From Alistipes timonensis (lineage in GTDB: Bacteria > Bacteroidota > Bacteroidia > Bacteroidales > Muribaculaceae): 42,324 bases of DNA. A program made the translations under genes and the position numbers. The stretch lies in NCBI GenBank assembly GCA_023663385.1, contig JAMPHO010000012.1:1-42324 (forward strand), given 5' to 3'. The stretch's first letter is position 1, and each line of letters begins with the position of its first letter. Below are positions 23,729 to 32,906 of this stretch, in pieces. The notes below the pieces were generated by a model. The model saw nothing but the letters and a program-made list of their open reading frames with translations, did no database searches and was not told the DNA's origin.

Positions 23729-26611
23729 TTACTTGGCCACCTTGCGGCCACCTACTATGTAGAGTCCGCCGGGGAGACCTTCGAGGGCCTCGGCCGCGTC
23801 AACGCCACCGCGCACCTTCACACCCTGCAGGGTGTACACGTCGACCTTACCTCCCTGCTCGGCCTCGACGGCCTCAACGCCGGTTACGATCCAGTTTTTG
23901 GAGGGATAAGCATCTACACCGAAGAGACGTATGTTCCACTCGGAGGCCGCTTTGATCGGCTTGATTACAAGCTTGTTGACCTTGTTCAACGAGGCCGAAC
24001 CAATCTGATGGGCGGCGCGCTTGCCGGGCATCGCCTGGGCGGCGCTGTTAATCACGCGGTCAACGGGATTAAACCCACCAAGGAACCCTCGGCCCGAGAA
24101 CGCGATCACGGTGCGCGAATTGCCCTGGCCGTCCTTTGCCTCGATGGTGTAATCAGCGGGGCACGCGGCTTCCCAGCGGAGCTTTATCATATCGAAATCG
24201 ACCTCTCTGCCAAAGTCAATCTCTACCGACTGGGGAAGATTGCCATTGTTGAATGTGATTTCTTGGCCGCCGATGACATTGGGGGCGGTCTCACCGTCGA
24301 GGGTCACAGTCGCGGCGTCGCCGTCGAACTTAGCCTGGTCAGCCACAACATTGATAGTGGTTGAGTCATATTTACCCTCACACTCAGCTTCGATTGTGAG
24401 CTGACCCTTCTCGGTAGCTTTGAAGGTATTCCCTTCGATAGCTTTGCCGCCGACTGAAATAACGGCCTTCTTATCGGCCATCTTGGCGCCGAACTGGTCG
24501 AGCACATCGGCATTGACCGTCACCATTTCGTCAGTAGCCACATTATCCTGGTCAACCGACACCTCTACCGAGGTAGCCACCGACTCAACCTGCGATGTGC
24601 CGTAAGCCTTGAGGTCAAACAGCTTGATACCGTAGCCGGTAGCGTTCTTCGTAGTTACCAGTTTGATAAACTGGATGTTTTTCATTTCCTTGCCCGAGAA
24701 GCGGTCATACCAGGTATTCTGATTGTGACCCGAAACAGAGTACAGCTTTTCGAGGCTATCCTCAGTGGCTCCCACATAAACATCATAGTCGGCGGGGCAT
24801 GCGCCTTCCCAGATCGCGATAATCATATCGAGGTCGTAAGGCTTGCGGAGGTCGGCAAGAATCCAGTGGGTGTGCTCTCCATGGGGCTCGTTTTCGGTAA
24901 CTACGTATAGCGCGCCATGGCTCTTGGGATCGGCACCTCCGTCGGTAGCCGCCGCGGGGGCTGATTTGCATTCATCGCTGGTAACGGCGGCACCGGCCAT
25001 GCAATAGTCGGCCTGGTCGGCAACCATGATGCCGGCGCTCTTCACAGTCTCCCCTACTGTGGCGGTCACCTTAACCATCCCCTTGGCGGTGGCAGTGATT
25101 ACGCCGTCGGCGTAGGTGGCGCCACCCTCTACGGTGATAACGGCGTCATCGGCTGAACCGAAAGGCTGTCCGTACTGGTCGAGGATGGTGAGGCTGACCT
25201 CTGTTGTCTCGCCGACAAACAGACCGCCGTTGGCAAACGTGATTTCCATATCGGCGGCATGCGATTCCTCGATCTGCGAGCCCTTCACGAGCACCTCGCG
25301 TACCTGGGGCTTGCCTTGGGGATTATCTACGTCGCGCACCGCTATATAGCGGGCTTTCACTGGCTTTTCGTAAGTCACGGTGGTTATGGCGTTGCTGGCG
25401 CGGGTCGCGGACTTGAATTCCCATCCGGCGGGAACGGCGTCGTTGTTCCACACCCACTGCGAGTTGTCGCCAATAAACGACATAATGCCTTCATTGTCGA
25501 GAGAGTATCCGAATTTCACAATGCCCCCGCTGTGGTCGCCGTAAGCGCAACCGATAGCGTCAACATAGTGCTCGCTTCCAAGGTCTATGAGTATCCAAGC
25601 GTCGCCACCGGCCCATTCGCCGTTATACTCATAGTAGGTCGCCATATCGCCGTCAACAGCGTTTTCGATAGGATTGGGGTTATCCAGCCCGGGTATTACT
25701 CGGGCAAGTACGGATTTCCCTTCGGCAGCGTTACGAACGCCGTCCCAGTCGAACTCTACGGTGAAGGTCGAGCTTCCGTTGACTTCGGTCTGTCCGTTCA
25801 TCGCCGTGGCTGTCAGCGTATAGGAGCCGGGGGTAGTGCCTGACACGGTGAACACGCCGTTCTCTCCACCGGCCACCACTACGTCAGCCGAATTGGCAGT
25901 GAGCTTCAGTCCGCTCACCTTGTCGAGGGATACCGCGTCGCCCACGGAGTTAACCGCGGTGACCGTTACCTCGGCGGAAGCACCGGGCTTGGCCGACGCG
26001 TCGGTTACCTTCAACGCGGCTACATCTTCGCGGCCGGCGATATTGGCAACCCGCAGCTCGTGTATGCTGAGCCCGTAGCTATTACCGTTGTTGTTCAGCT
26101 GGTCGGCATAAACCAGTATGTAGCGACCGCTGATTCCGTCGGCGAAGAGATGGTTGGCGGTATAGCCGCTCTCGGTGTCGTTCTCATCGGTGGCCGCGGG
26201 AGTGGTGGCCGCGAGCCATTCCTCTGAGATTTTGTTGTAGTCGAGCATCAGAGGATTATCCTCGGTGTTGACGTTGCCGCTGAGGCTTTCATAAGGTATC
26301 GCGCTCTCGCTTATGTAGAGCGAGTATTTCTTGGCGTGGGATGCTTCGAAAATAATCTCTACATCGGTGAAGGTCTTTACCTCGCCGAGATCGACGAGCG
26401 CCCAGTCGTTTGTGAACCGATGGGTCGACGGTATCGCTTGCCAGCGGCTGCCGTTATCGTTATCGGTGACGCGATTGGCCTCTTCCGGCTTTGACGACAC
26501 AATTACCGTGGCACCCCGGCTTAGATTCTCAACCGTGTTCCATTCGATAGCCGCCATCATTGACAGCCCCGTAAGGGTGGCCAATGATACCATTGCTACT
26601 GTTTTTTTCAT
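23729..26611 (-). CDS. Secreted multi-domain F5/8-type-C (discoidin) and Ig-like protein with T9SS tail
   Basis: The 960-residue protein has a signal peptide (about 1-21). Carbohydrate-binding discoidin-like units alternate with Ig-like (Big_2-like) domains: discoidin about 25-190 (ENLSRGATVIVSS, WALVDLGEVKTFTDVEI), Ig about 195-290, discoidin about 295-450 (AWILIDLGSEHYVDAIG), Ig about 455-530, discoidin about 535-675 (HWILADLRKPYDLDMII), Ig about 680-755, and a fourth degenerate unit about 760-885 (SVEIDFGREVDFDMIKL). The tail VDVYTLQGVKVRGG...GLYIVGGRKVAK is a T9SS type A sorting domain. No catalytic domain is visible. As last PUL gene, 26 bp after GH128, it probably binds the glycan at the surface. 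Its tail closely resembles that of the GH128 protein. Confidence 0.85.
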   Translation of the reverse strand: MKKTVAMVSLATLTGLSMMAAIEWNTVENLSRGATVIVSSKPEEANRVTDNDNGSRWQAIPSTHRFTNDWALVDLGEVKTFTDVEIIFEASHAKKYSLYISESAIPYESLSGNVNTEDNPLMLDYNKISEEWLAATTPAATDENDTESGYTANHLFADGISGRYILVYADQLNNNGNSYGLSIHELRVANIAGREDVAALKVTDASAKPGASAEVTVTAVNSVGDAVSLDKVSGLKLTANSADVVVAGGENGVFTVSGTTPGSYTLTATAMNGQTEVNGSSTFTVEFDWDGVRNAAEGKSVLARVIPGLDNPNPIENAVDGDMATYYEYNGEWAGGDAWILIDLGSEHYVDAIGCAYGDHSGGIVKFGYSLDNEGIMSFIGDNSQWVWNNDAVPAGWEFKSATRASNAITTVTYEKPVKARYIAVRDVDNPQGKPQVREVLVKGSQIEESHAADMEITFANGGLFVGETTEVSLTILDQYGQPFGSADDAVITVEGGATYADGVITATAKGMVKVTATVGETVKSAGIMVADQADYCMAGAAVTSDECKSAPAAATDGGADPKSHGALYVVTENEPHGEHTHWILADLRKPYDLDMIIAIWEGACPADYDVYVGATEDSLEKLYSVSGHNQNTWYDRFSGKEMKNIQFIKLVTTKNATGYGIKLFDLKAYGTSQVESVATSVEVSVDQDNVATDEMVTVNADVLDQFGAKMADKKAVISVGGKAIEGNTFKATEKGQLTIEAECEGKYDSTTINVVADQAKFDGDAATVTLDGETAPNVIGGQEITFNNGNLPQSVEIDFGREVDFDMIKLRWEAACPADYTIEAKDGQGNSRTVIAFSGRGFLGGFNPVDRVINSAAQAMPGKRAAHQIGSASLNKVNKLVIKPIKAASEWNIRLFGVDAYPSKNWIVTGVEAVEAEQGGKVDVYTLQGVKVRGGVDAAEALEGLPGGLYIVGGRKVAK

Positions 26612-26637
26612 AATGATAAGTTATAGGTGATAGATTT

Positions 26638-28086
26638 TCAGTTAACTACGCGCTTCTCGCTACCTACGAGGTAGAGGCCGGCGGGGAGGCCGGCGGTGGC
26701 GGTGGAGCGGGGCGCTGACTCGCGCACGCGGATTCCCTGGAGGGTGTACACGTCTACCGGGGCGTCGGCCGAGTCGACTCCGATTGCCTCCGCGGAGGCT
26801 GAGCCGTCGCTGAGCGTCAATGACGCTATGCGTATGCCGCTGGGGCTGTAGGGAGCGGTATCCTTAAGGCGTATGGTCTGTTTCCCGGAAGTCAGTGTCA
26901 GGGGGAGGGTGATGGTCGCGTATACCTCGTCGCTGTTGGGGAGGGTGATGTTCTTCATCGAGGCGAGCTCCTCGCCGTCAGCGCCGTCAGGCCCTACGGA
27001 GTACACTCCGATGGAGGGATCGAAACGGGTAGGCTCGCCGAAACCGCCCACGCTGAGGGTGAGTGTGTACTCTCCGTCGGAGGGCACGTCAAACTGGTAG
27101 TCGAGCGTCGCTCCGGCGTTGAAACGGGTGATTTCGATCGGCGAGGGGCATCCGGGGTCATTCGAAGCCCCCATCAGGCAGCCGGTCTGGGCGATATAGT
27201 CCGACGCCGCGACCGCGGTGTTCACCCCGTGGTATTCCCCGGGATCGAAAGTACCCATATTCACATAAACCTTGCCCTGCTCCGAGAGCTCGCGCTCAAC
27301 CTCGGCCTTGGCCGAAATCAGCAGACCGAAGTTCGGCCCTTTCGGAGCGTCGGAGTTGCCGACCGCCTTGAACCAGGCGTAGCGGAATATCCAGGGGGTC
27401 TTCTCCAGCCACTCGACGCTCTGCATCATGGAGGCTATCTGGGTGTCGGGGGCGACGTAGCTGTTGGGGTTACCCTCCTCGGGCCAGAAGCAGAACTCCG
27501 TCACCCACACATCCTTGCCGTAGCGGTCGTGGAAGGTGGTCGCGATATTCCGCAGGGCGTCGAAGCCGCCGTAGCTGTGGACTGCCGTGTAGTCGAAAGC
27601 GTCCTCACCAACGAGGGCCACGAACTCGTCCATCCACTTCGTCGGATCCTGGTAAGGGGGATTAGGCGAGGTGTTGAGCGCCGGAGCCACGAGTTTCAAC
27701 CCCAGCTCCTTGGCGAGCGCCACCACTTCGGGCCACTTCGCGGCCGCTTCCTGCGGCGTCATATCGGCCTGGTTGGTGAAGTTTGGCTCGTTGAAGCCCA
27801 GGAGGTATCCGCATTCGGGGTGCGCCTTGGCCCAGGCGCGTATCTTCTCGGCGTCATAATAGCCGTTCCAGCACATGGGCACATACTCCATCGCCGTCTC
27901 ATTGGCGAGGTAGCGACCCATCTCCGGGCCCCAGTTATAGAACCAGCTGACACCCGGGGCCAGCGCGGCCATCTGCGCCTTGAACTGGAACTCGTTCTCG
28001 CTCAACCCCCTCTTGGGGCTCTTGGCCGCCGCGGGGAGCGCGGCGGCCAGAAGAGCGGAAATAACTACAATCTTATATTTCTTCAT
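26638..28086 (-). CDS. GH128-type endo-beta-1,3-glucanase with carbohydrate-binding-like and T9SS domains
   Basis: The 482-residue protein has a signal peptide (about 1-21). The catalytic (beta/alpha)8 domain (about 25-270) matches the Glyco_hydro_cc/GH128 pattern: PGVSWFYNWGPE, MCWNG, GYLLGFNEPN with probable acid/base Glu100, DYTAVHSYGG, and DVWVTEFCFW with probable nucleophile Glu197. A beta-sandwich resembling CBM6-type modules (about 285-435) and a T9SS tail (VDVYTLQGIRV...GLYLVGSEKRVVN) follow. GH128 enzymes cleave beta-1,3-glucan. It lies 12 bp after the GH3 gene and 26 bp before the discoidin-repeat gene, in the PUL operon; it would act at the cell surface. Confidence 0.88.
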   Translation of the reverse strand: MKKYKIVVISALLAAALPAAAKSPKRGLSENEFQFKAQMAALAPGVSWFYNWGPEMGRYLANETAMEYVPMCWNGYYDAEKIRAWAKAHPECGYLLGFNEPNFTNQADMTPQEAAAKWPEVVALAKELGLKLVAPALNTSPNPPYQDPTKWMDEFVALVGEDAFDYTAVHSYGGFDALRNIATTFHDRYGKDVWVTEFCFWPEEGNPNSYVAPDTQIASMMQSVEWLEKTPWIFRYAWFKAVGNSDAPKGPNFGLLISAKAEVERELSEQGKVYVNMGTFDPGEYHGVNTAVAASDYIAQTGCLMGASNDPGCPSPIEITRFNAGATLDYQFDVPSDGEYTLTLSVGGFGEPTRFDPSIGVYSVGPDGADGEELASMKNITLPNSDEVYATITLPLTLTSGKQTIRLKDTAPYSPSGIRIASLTLSDGSASAEAIGVDSADAPVDVYTLQGIRVRESAPRSTATAGLPAGLYLVGSEKRVVN

Positions 28087-28098
28087 TGCGGAAGCTGT

Positions 28099-30360
28099 TT
28101 AATCGTTGGAGGCCACCGAGGGGTTTTCGACCACGGTGAACTTGGCGGGGGTGCCCGATTGGCTGTCGGGGGCGATCCACACGCTGAACTCGCCCGGCTC
28201 CACGGCGCGGGTCGTCGGGGTTGTGAAGAACGCCAGGTCGTCGGGCGTGAGTGTGAAGGTCACGCGCCGCGACTCGCCGGGTTTAAGGGTGAGCTTCTCG
28301 AAGCCGCGGAGCTCGCGCACGGGGCGCACCAGCGACCCCACATGGTCGCGGATATAGAGCTGGGCCACCTCGCTCCCCTCGCGCGCCCCGGTGTTGCTCA
28401 CCGTGCAGCTCACCGTAAGGTTGCCGTCGGGGGCTATCTCCGATGATGACACCGCTGGGTCGGAGTACTCGAAAGTGGTGTAGCTCAGTCCGTAGCCGAA
28501 GGGGAAGAGAGCGCCGTCGCCGGCGTCGAGGTAGTAGCTGGTGCAGCCTGTCGAGGTCTGCCCGGCCTCAAGGGGTATATCGTCGATAAGGGTGATCCCC
28601 TCGGCGGGGCGACCCGTGTTCTTGCGGTTATAGTAGATAGGGACCTGACCCGAAGTACGGGGGAAGGAAACCGGGCAGCGCCCCGAGAAATTCACCTCGC
28701 CCGAAAGGAGGTTGGCGAGCGCCGGACCGGTCATCGTGCCGCCGTGGAAGCAGAACACTGTAGCGTCGGCCATGGCGGCGTCCTCGGCGATGGCCAGCGA
28801 GCGGCCGGCCTGAACCACGAGCACCACCGGCTTGCCGGTACCCTTCAGCTCCTTCAGCAGCGCGCTCTGCGCCCCGGGGAGGGTAAGGTCGGTGCGGCAG
28901 TGGGCCTCGCCGGAGAGCACGGCCTCCTCGCCACCGAAGAAGAGCACCAGGTCGGCTTCGCGCGCTGCCTTCACGGCAGCGGCAAAGCCTTTGGTGTCCT
29001 TGAGCCTGCTGTATTCGAGCCCGGGGGCGTAGACGATGTTCTTCTCGCCGTACATCCCGCGGAGCGCCTCCAAGGGGGTCACGCTCCGCTCTTTCTCGAA
29101 GTCGAATACCCAGGTGCCTACCTGGTCGTGGCGGGCGTCGGCCATCGGGCCGACAACAGCTATCTTTCTTACCTTACTATTATCAATCGGGAGTATGCCG
29201 TTGTTGCCGAGCAGTATGGCGCTCTCCTCGGCGGCGCGGCGGGCGGCGTCGAGCGAAGGCTCGGCATAAAAGCGCCGGGCCGACTTCATATCTACGTATG
29301 GGTTGTCGAACAGCCCCAGGCGGTATTTCAGGCGGAGCACGTTGGCAGCGAGCGAGTCAACCTCGGCCTCGGCAACCTCGCCGCTCCTCACCAGGTCCTC
29401 CAGGTGGGCGCAGTAGGCGTAGCTTTCCATGTCGACATCGACCCCGGCGTTCACGCCCTGGCGGGCGGCGTCGCGGCGGTCGCGGCTGAAGCCGTGGGGT
29501 ATCATCTGGTCAAGCGAGCCCCAGTCGCTCACCATGAGCCCCTTGAAGCCCCACTCATCGCGGAGTATCTCGCGGAGCAGGTGCCGGTTGCCCGACGAGG
29601 GCACGCCGTTGATGTCGTTGAAGGAGCACATAAAGGTAGCCGCCCCGGCGTCGCTCGCCGCCTTGAACGGGGGTAGGTACGTCTCGCGGAGCTGGATTTC
29701 GGGAATCCAGGTGGTGTTGTAGTCGCGGCCGCTCTCCGAGGCGCCGTAACCGGCGAAGTGCTTGGCGCACGCCGCCATCGTATTGGGCTTAGTGAGGTCG
29801 TCCCCCTGGTAACCCTTGACCATCGCCACCCCGAGCACCGACGAAAGGTAGGTGTCCTCGCCGAAACTCTCGGCGATACGCCCCCAGCGCGGGTCGCGCG
29901 ACACGTCGATCATCGGGGAGAAAGTCCATCGGATCCCAACCGACGAAGCCTCGTCGGCGGCGATGCGGGCCCCCTCCTCCACCAGCGAGGGGTTGAAGGT
30001 AGCGGCCTGCCCCAGGGGGATGGGGAATATGGTTTTGAAACCGTGCACCACGTCGCGGGCGAAAATCAGGGGAATGCCGAGGCGGCTGTTCTCCACGGCG
30101 TCGCGCTGAAGCTTGTTGACCACCTCGGGGTCAGTCTCGTTGAGAATCGAGCCGACACCGCCGGAGCGCACGAGGCCGACCATCTCGTCGGCGTACCCGA
30201 AGCCGGAGCGCTGGTTGAGCTGCCCGACCTTCTCGGCGAGCGTCATGCGACCCAGGAGGTCGCTGACGAGGCTGTCGGTTTCAGCCTCGGTGCGGGCGGC
30301 GCCAGAAACGGCGCATCCCGCGGCGAGAATGGCTGATATGACGTATTTATTCATATTCAT
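28099..30360 (-). CDS. bglX: GH3 beta-glucosidase (BglX-like), periplasmic
   Basis: Start at 30360 (MNMNKYVISAILAAG) opens on a signal peptide; ATG at 30354 is equally possible. The 753-residue enzyme has the three GH3 parts: a TIM barrel with KHFAGYGASESGRDYN (about 200-214) and the nucleophile Asp279 in GLMVSDWGS, an alpha/beta sandwich (about 380-560), and an FN3-like C-terminal domain. There is no T9SS tail, so unlike the other PUL hydrolases it should stay in the periplasm and cut imported oligosaccharides to glucose. In this PUL the expected substrates are beta-1,3- and possibly beta-1,6-linked gluco-oligosaccharides. It lies 133 bp after GH16 and 12 bp before GH128. Confidence 0.93.
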   Translation of the reverse strand: MNMNKYVISAILAAGCAVSGAARTEAETDSLVSDLLGRMTLAEKVGQLNQRSGFGYADEMVGLVRSGGVGSILNETDPEVVNKLQRDAVENSRLGIPLIFARDVVHGFKTIFPIPLGQAATFNPSLVEEGARIAADEASSVGIRWTFSPMIDVSRDPRWGRIAESFGEDTYLSSVLGVAMVKGYQGDDLTKPNTMAACAKHFAGYGASESGRDYNTTWIPEIQLRETYLPPFKAASDAGAATFMCSFNDINGVPSSGNRHLLREILRDEWGFKGLMVSDWGSLDQMIPHGFSRDRRDAARQGVNAGVDVDMESYAYCAHLEDLVRSGEVAEAEVDSLAANVLRLKYRLGLFDNPYVDMKSARRFYAEPSLDAARRAAEESAILLGNNGILPIDNSKVRKIAVVGPMADARHDQVGTWVFDFEKERSVTPLEALRGMYGEKNIVYAPGLEYSRLKDTKGFAAAVKAAREADLVLFFGGEEAVLSGEAHCRTDLTLPGAQSALLKELKGTGKPVVLVVQAGRSLAIAEDAAMADATVFCFHGGTMTGPALANLLSGEVNFSGRCPVSFPRTSGQVPIYYNRKNTGRPAEGITLIDDIPLEAGQTSTGCTSYYLDAGDGALFPFGYGLSYTTFEYSDPAVSSSEIAPDGNLTVSCTVSNTGAREGSEVAQLYIRDHVGSLVRPVRELRGFEKLTLKPGESRRVTFTLTPDDLAFFTTPTTRAVEPGEFSVWIAPDSQSGTPAKFTVVENPSVASND

Positions 30361-30493
30361 ATATATGGTATATTTGTAGCGTTCAGGGTATAAGGGTGGC
30401 AAAGAGCCGGCGATCGGGAAACTGCCGAAGGGGGTTTTCGCCTGCCGGTTCCGCCCGTGGTTCAGAGAGGAGGAATAATGTGAAGGAGTGTGG

Positions 30494-31663
30494 TTAGCGG
30501 ATACAGATTTTCCTGGTATGCCGGGAGTTATGGGCCAGGTAGACACCCGGGCTGAGCGAATCGACGCGGAGCACCCCGCTGTCGGTCGCCATAAGGCGGC
30601 TGCCGCTTAGCGAGTAGATCGCGAGCTCGGGAGTGGTTGATGTGACGCTGAACCCGTCGAAGGCGATCGCCGCCGCGCCGTCGGCGAGCAGGGTGTCGGC
30701 TCCCGCGGCCTGGTCGGCATCGCCCGGGTCGAGGGCGTCGAGGTTCTCAGTGGTGAGCCCCTTCTGGTAGATTTTCACATAGTTGACATACATCGAAGCC
30801 TCCTGGCTGTTGCCGTCGTTGAGGGCGGTGATAGCCGAAGCGGAATGCAGGCCGGTGAAATCGCCCCCCACGGCGAGGTTGAAGAGGATGAAGTTATCCT
30901 TGTGAAAGTAGTTCCCGGCCGACCATTCGTTATCGGGCTCGTCGGCGGGAATGTCGATCTTGTAGTACGGGTTCTGCTTTGGCTGGCGGTCGAGGTCGAC
31001 GTACATCGCGATCGAATGCTCGTCCCATATCAGGGTGAAGAGGTGGAACTCGCCGTCCTGCAGGGAGTAGGTCTTGGTCGAAGATTTGGCGTATGACGCC
31101 GCGGGCCAACCCTGGCCCCAGTGGCAAGCGCCGTTGAAGAAGCGCTCCTGGGTGCCGTTCTTTATCCCCTCGGCGTTACCCATTTCGAGGATGTCGGTCT
31201 CGCCACACTTGGGCCACCCTACCTGGTCGTAGTCGTTGCCCATCATCCAGAAGGCGGGCCAGAGCCCGTCGGCGGTGCGGGGGAGCTTGATCGAGGCTTC
31301 GAGCTTGCCGTGGGTGAAGGCGATGCGGTTCTTGGAGTTGACGCGACCGCTGGTGAAGTTCTTGCCGGAGTAGTTCTCGCGGCGGGCGGTGAGGATCAGG
31401 CACCCGTTGCCGAGGCCGTCGTCGCCCAGGCGCACGTTCGCGGGGCGGTCGGTGTAATATTGCAGCTCGTTGTTGCCTCCCCCGGTTCCGTTGACCTCGA
31501 TGTCCCATCGCATCGGGTTGAGTTCCTGACCGTCGAAGAGGTCCTGCCATACGAGGGCGTAGCCGTCGGTAGCGCCCGACCCGTTCTGAGGTTCGGCCGA
31601 AAAAACATTAAGCGGTAAAATGGTGGCGATGATCGCCGCCGCGATTATATGCGTCCTGTTCAT
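30494..31663 (-). CDS. GH16 laminarinase-type endo-beta-1,3-glucanase with T9SS tail
   Basis: ATG at 31663 (MNRTHIIAAAIIATILPLNVFSA) opens on a signal peptide. The 389-residue protein has a GH16 jelly-roll at about 35-285, with WQDLFDG, NNELQYYTDR and the catalytic signature ETDILE (nucleophile Glu155, Asp157, acid/base Glu160), the bulged ExDxxE form typical of laminarinases. WPAFWMMG precedes it. The C-terminus (LAIYSLSGSRLMATD...PGVYLAHNSRHTRKICIR) is a T9SS sorting domain, so the enzyme should be exported and act first on the polymer at the surface. An intrinsic terminator lies between it and the upstream gene, so its expression may depend on read-through. Confidence 0.93.
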   Translation of the reverse strand: MNRTHIIAAAIIATILPLNVFSAEPQNGSGATDGYALVWQDLFDGQELNPMRWDIEVNGTGGGNNELQYYTDRPANVRLGDDGLGNGCLILTARRENYSGKNFTSGRVNSKNRIAFTHGKLEASIKLPRTADGLWPAFWMMGNDYDQVGWPKCGETDILEMGNAEGIKNGTQERFFNGACHWGQGWPAASYAKSSTKTYSLQDGEFHLFTLIWDEHSIAMYVDLDRQPKQNPYYKIDIPADEPDNEWSAGNYFHKDNFILFNLAVGGDFTGLHSASAITALNDGNSQEASMYVNYVKIYQKGLTTENLDALDPGDADQAAGADTLLADGAAAIAFDGFSVTSTTPELAIYSLSGSRLMATDSGVLRVDSLSPGVYLAHNSRHTRKICIR

Positions 31664-31711
31664 CTCGCGAGGTTGGGATTTGGGGGTTGTGCTGAGGGTG
31701 TAAGAGGGTTG

Positions 31712-31751
31712 AAAAAGGCCGGGGCCGGCGTGAAGCGCCGGACCCCCGGCC
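31712..31751 (-). terminator. Intrinsic terminator or attenuator inside the PUL
   Basis: GGCCGGGGCCGGCG (31717-31730) and CGCCGGACCCCCGGCC (31736-31751) form a strong GC stem of about 14 bp, followed on the minus strand by TTTTTC (31716-31711). It lies 60 bp after the stop of the T9SS-tailed gene and 49 bp before the GH16 start; no promoter is visible between it and GH16. Confidence 0.85.
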
Positions 31752-31810
31752 ACCCTATTGATCTAACTATCTATACTACTGTTTTTCAGAAAAATTCGCG
31801 AAAGTCCGGG

Positions 31811-32758
31811 TTACTTGACCACGATTTTGCGGGTCTTGCCGGCTGCCTGGGCAACGTAAACGCCCTTGGCGAGGTTGTCGAGGCCGAGGGTGGTGCCTTC
31901 GGTAGCCTTAACGAGCTGACCGGCGATGTTGTAGAGACGGATGCCGTTGGCGCCCATCACGTTAACGGTGTTGGCGGTCACAACGAAGTCGGCAGCCTCA
32001 CCTTCGACGGTGTCGACACCGGCCTGGGTGCCGCGGTTGTAGAAGTAAACGGCGTCGAAAGCCATGGTCTGCCCCTTAACGGCGCCGCCGAGCCACGAGA
32101 AGAGGTTGCCGCACCAAGCCGCCTTGTTGTCGAGGTTGAAGGTGGGCCAGATTTTCTTCAGGTTGCCGAGGGAGATTTCGACACCCTGCCAGTCGTCGGT
32201 GATTTTCGGGCCGATCGAGGGGAAGATGGCGCCGTTGTCGTTGAAGGCGTCGCCGAGAGCGAATTTGACGGGCTGCGAGGGGGTGCTTCCGTCGGTGGGA
32301 GCGCCGTTGTCGAGGAGGATCACGGCGATGGAGGCGGGACCGTTGCCCGAGGGGGTCATATAGGCCATGTGGAACATGGTGTTGTCGTCGAAGCTCGTGA
32401 AGTTCACGCCGTTATCCTTGGCGATGTTGATGCCGGCGCCCGACCAGCCTTCGGTGGGGGTAACCTCAACGGAGATGTAGCCACCCTCTTCCATGTCGAC
32501 GCGGGGGAAGGATTCGTCGCCAGCGGTGAAGCCCGACCAGTACCAGAGGTTGCGGCCATCCTCGGCCGAGGGGCCTACATAGCTGATTTTGGCACCGGCC
32601 TTGGTGAAGTCGGCGATGGCGCCGTCGGAAAGTACGAGATAGTCAACGGTGCTTACGCCGCCTTTGAGCACTTCCTCGGTGGAGGGATTCACGGTGTACT
32701 GTGCCTGTGCGGCCACGGCTGCCATAACGGCTGCTGCCACGAGAGTAAACTTTTTCAT
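31811..32758 (-). CDS. Secreted PUL protein of unknown family with T9SS tail (SGBP position)
   Basis: The 315-residue protein has a clear type I signal peptide (MKKFTLVAAAVMAAVAAQAQ) and no lipobox. The middle (about 25-240) is beta-rich, with many aromatic residues (NLWYWSGF, FHMAYMTPSG, WPTFNLDNKAAWCGNLFSW) suited to glycan stacking. The C-terminus (IRLYNIAGQLVKATEG...AKGVYVAQAAGKTRKIVVK) is a typical T9SS type A sorting domain. It occupies the place after SusD where surface glycan-binding proteins are normally encoded, so binding of the polysaccharide is the likely role (inference). I do not recognise the central domain. It lies 148 bp after SusD, with repeats in the gap, and is followed by an intrinsic terminator. 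Confidence 0.8.
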   Translation of the reverse strand: MKKFTLVAAAVMAAVAAQAQYTVNPSTEEVLKGGVSTVDYLVLSDGAIADFTKAGAKISYVGPSAEDGRNLWYWSGFTAGDESFPRVDMEEGGYISVEVTPTEGWSGAGINIAKDNGVNFTSFDDNTMFHMAYMTPSGNGPASIAVILLDNGAPTDGSTPSQPVKFALGDAFNDNGAIFPSIGPKITDDWQGVEISLGNLKKIWPTFNLDNKAAWCGNLFSWLGGAVKGQTMAFDAVYFYNRGTQAGVDTVEGEAADFVVTANTVNVMGANGIRLYNIAGQLVKATEGTTLGLDNLAKGVYVAQAAGKTRKIVVK

Positions 32759-32811
32759 GGGATGAAAGTATTAAGTGTTAGTTGTTAAGTTTTTTAGGGG
32801 ATGGGATTGGA

Positions 32812-32891
32812 TTCGCTCGGCTTCCGCCTCGCGCACGTTGAGGAGGGAGGGATGGGAGTGAAGAGTGAAGAGTGGAAAGTGAAGAGTGAAG
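32812..32891. repeat. Partial dispersed repeat plus 7-bp tandem repeat between SusD and the next gene
   Basis: 32812-32836 is identical to the first 25 bp after ATAC of the elements at 41015 and 42116 (TTCGCTCGGCTTCCGCCTCG and on). At 32857-32891 there are five 7-bp units, AGTGAAG with one variant AGTGGAA. The same heptamer array occurs at 42210-42237, again beside the dispersed repeat. Confidence 0.75.
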
Positions 32892-32906
32892 GGGGAAGGG
32901 AGGGCT

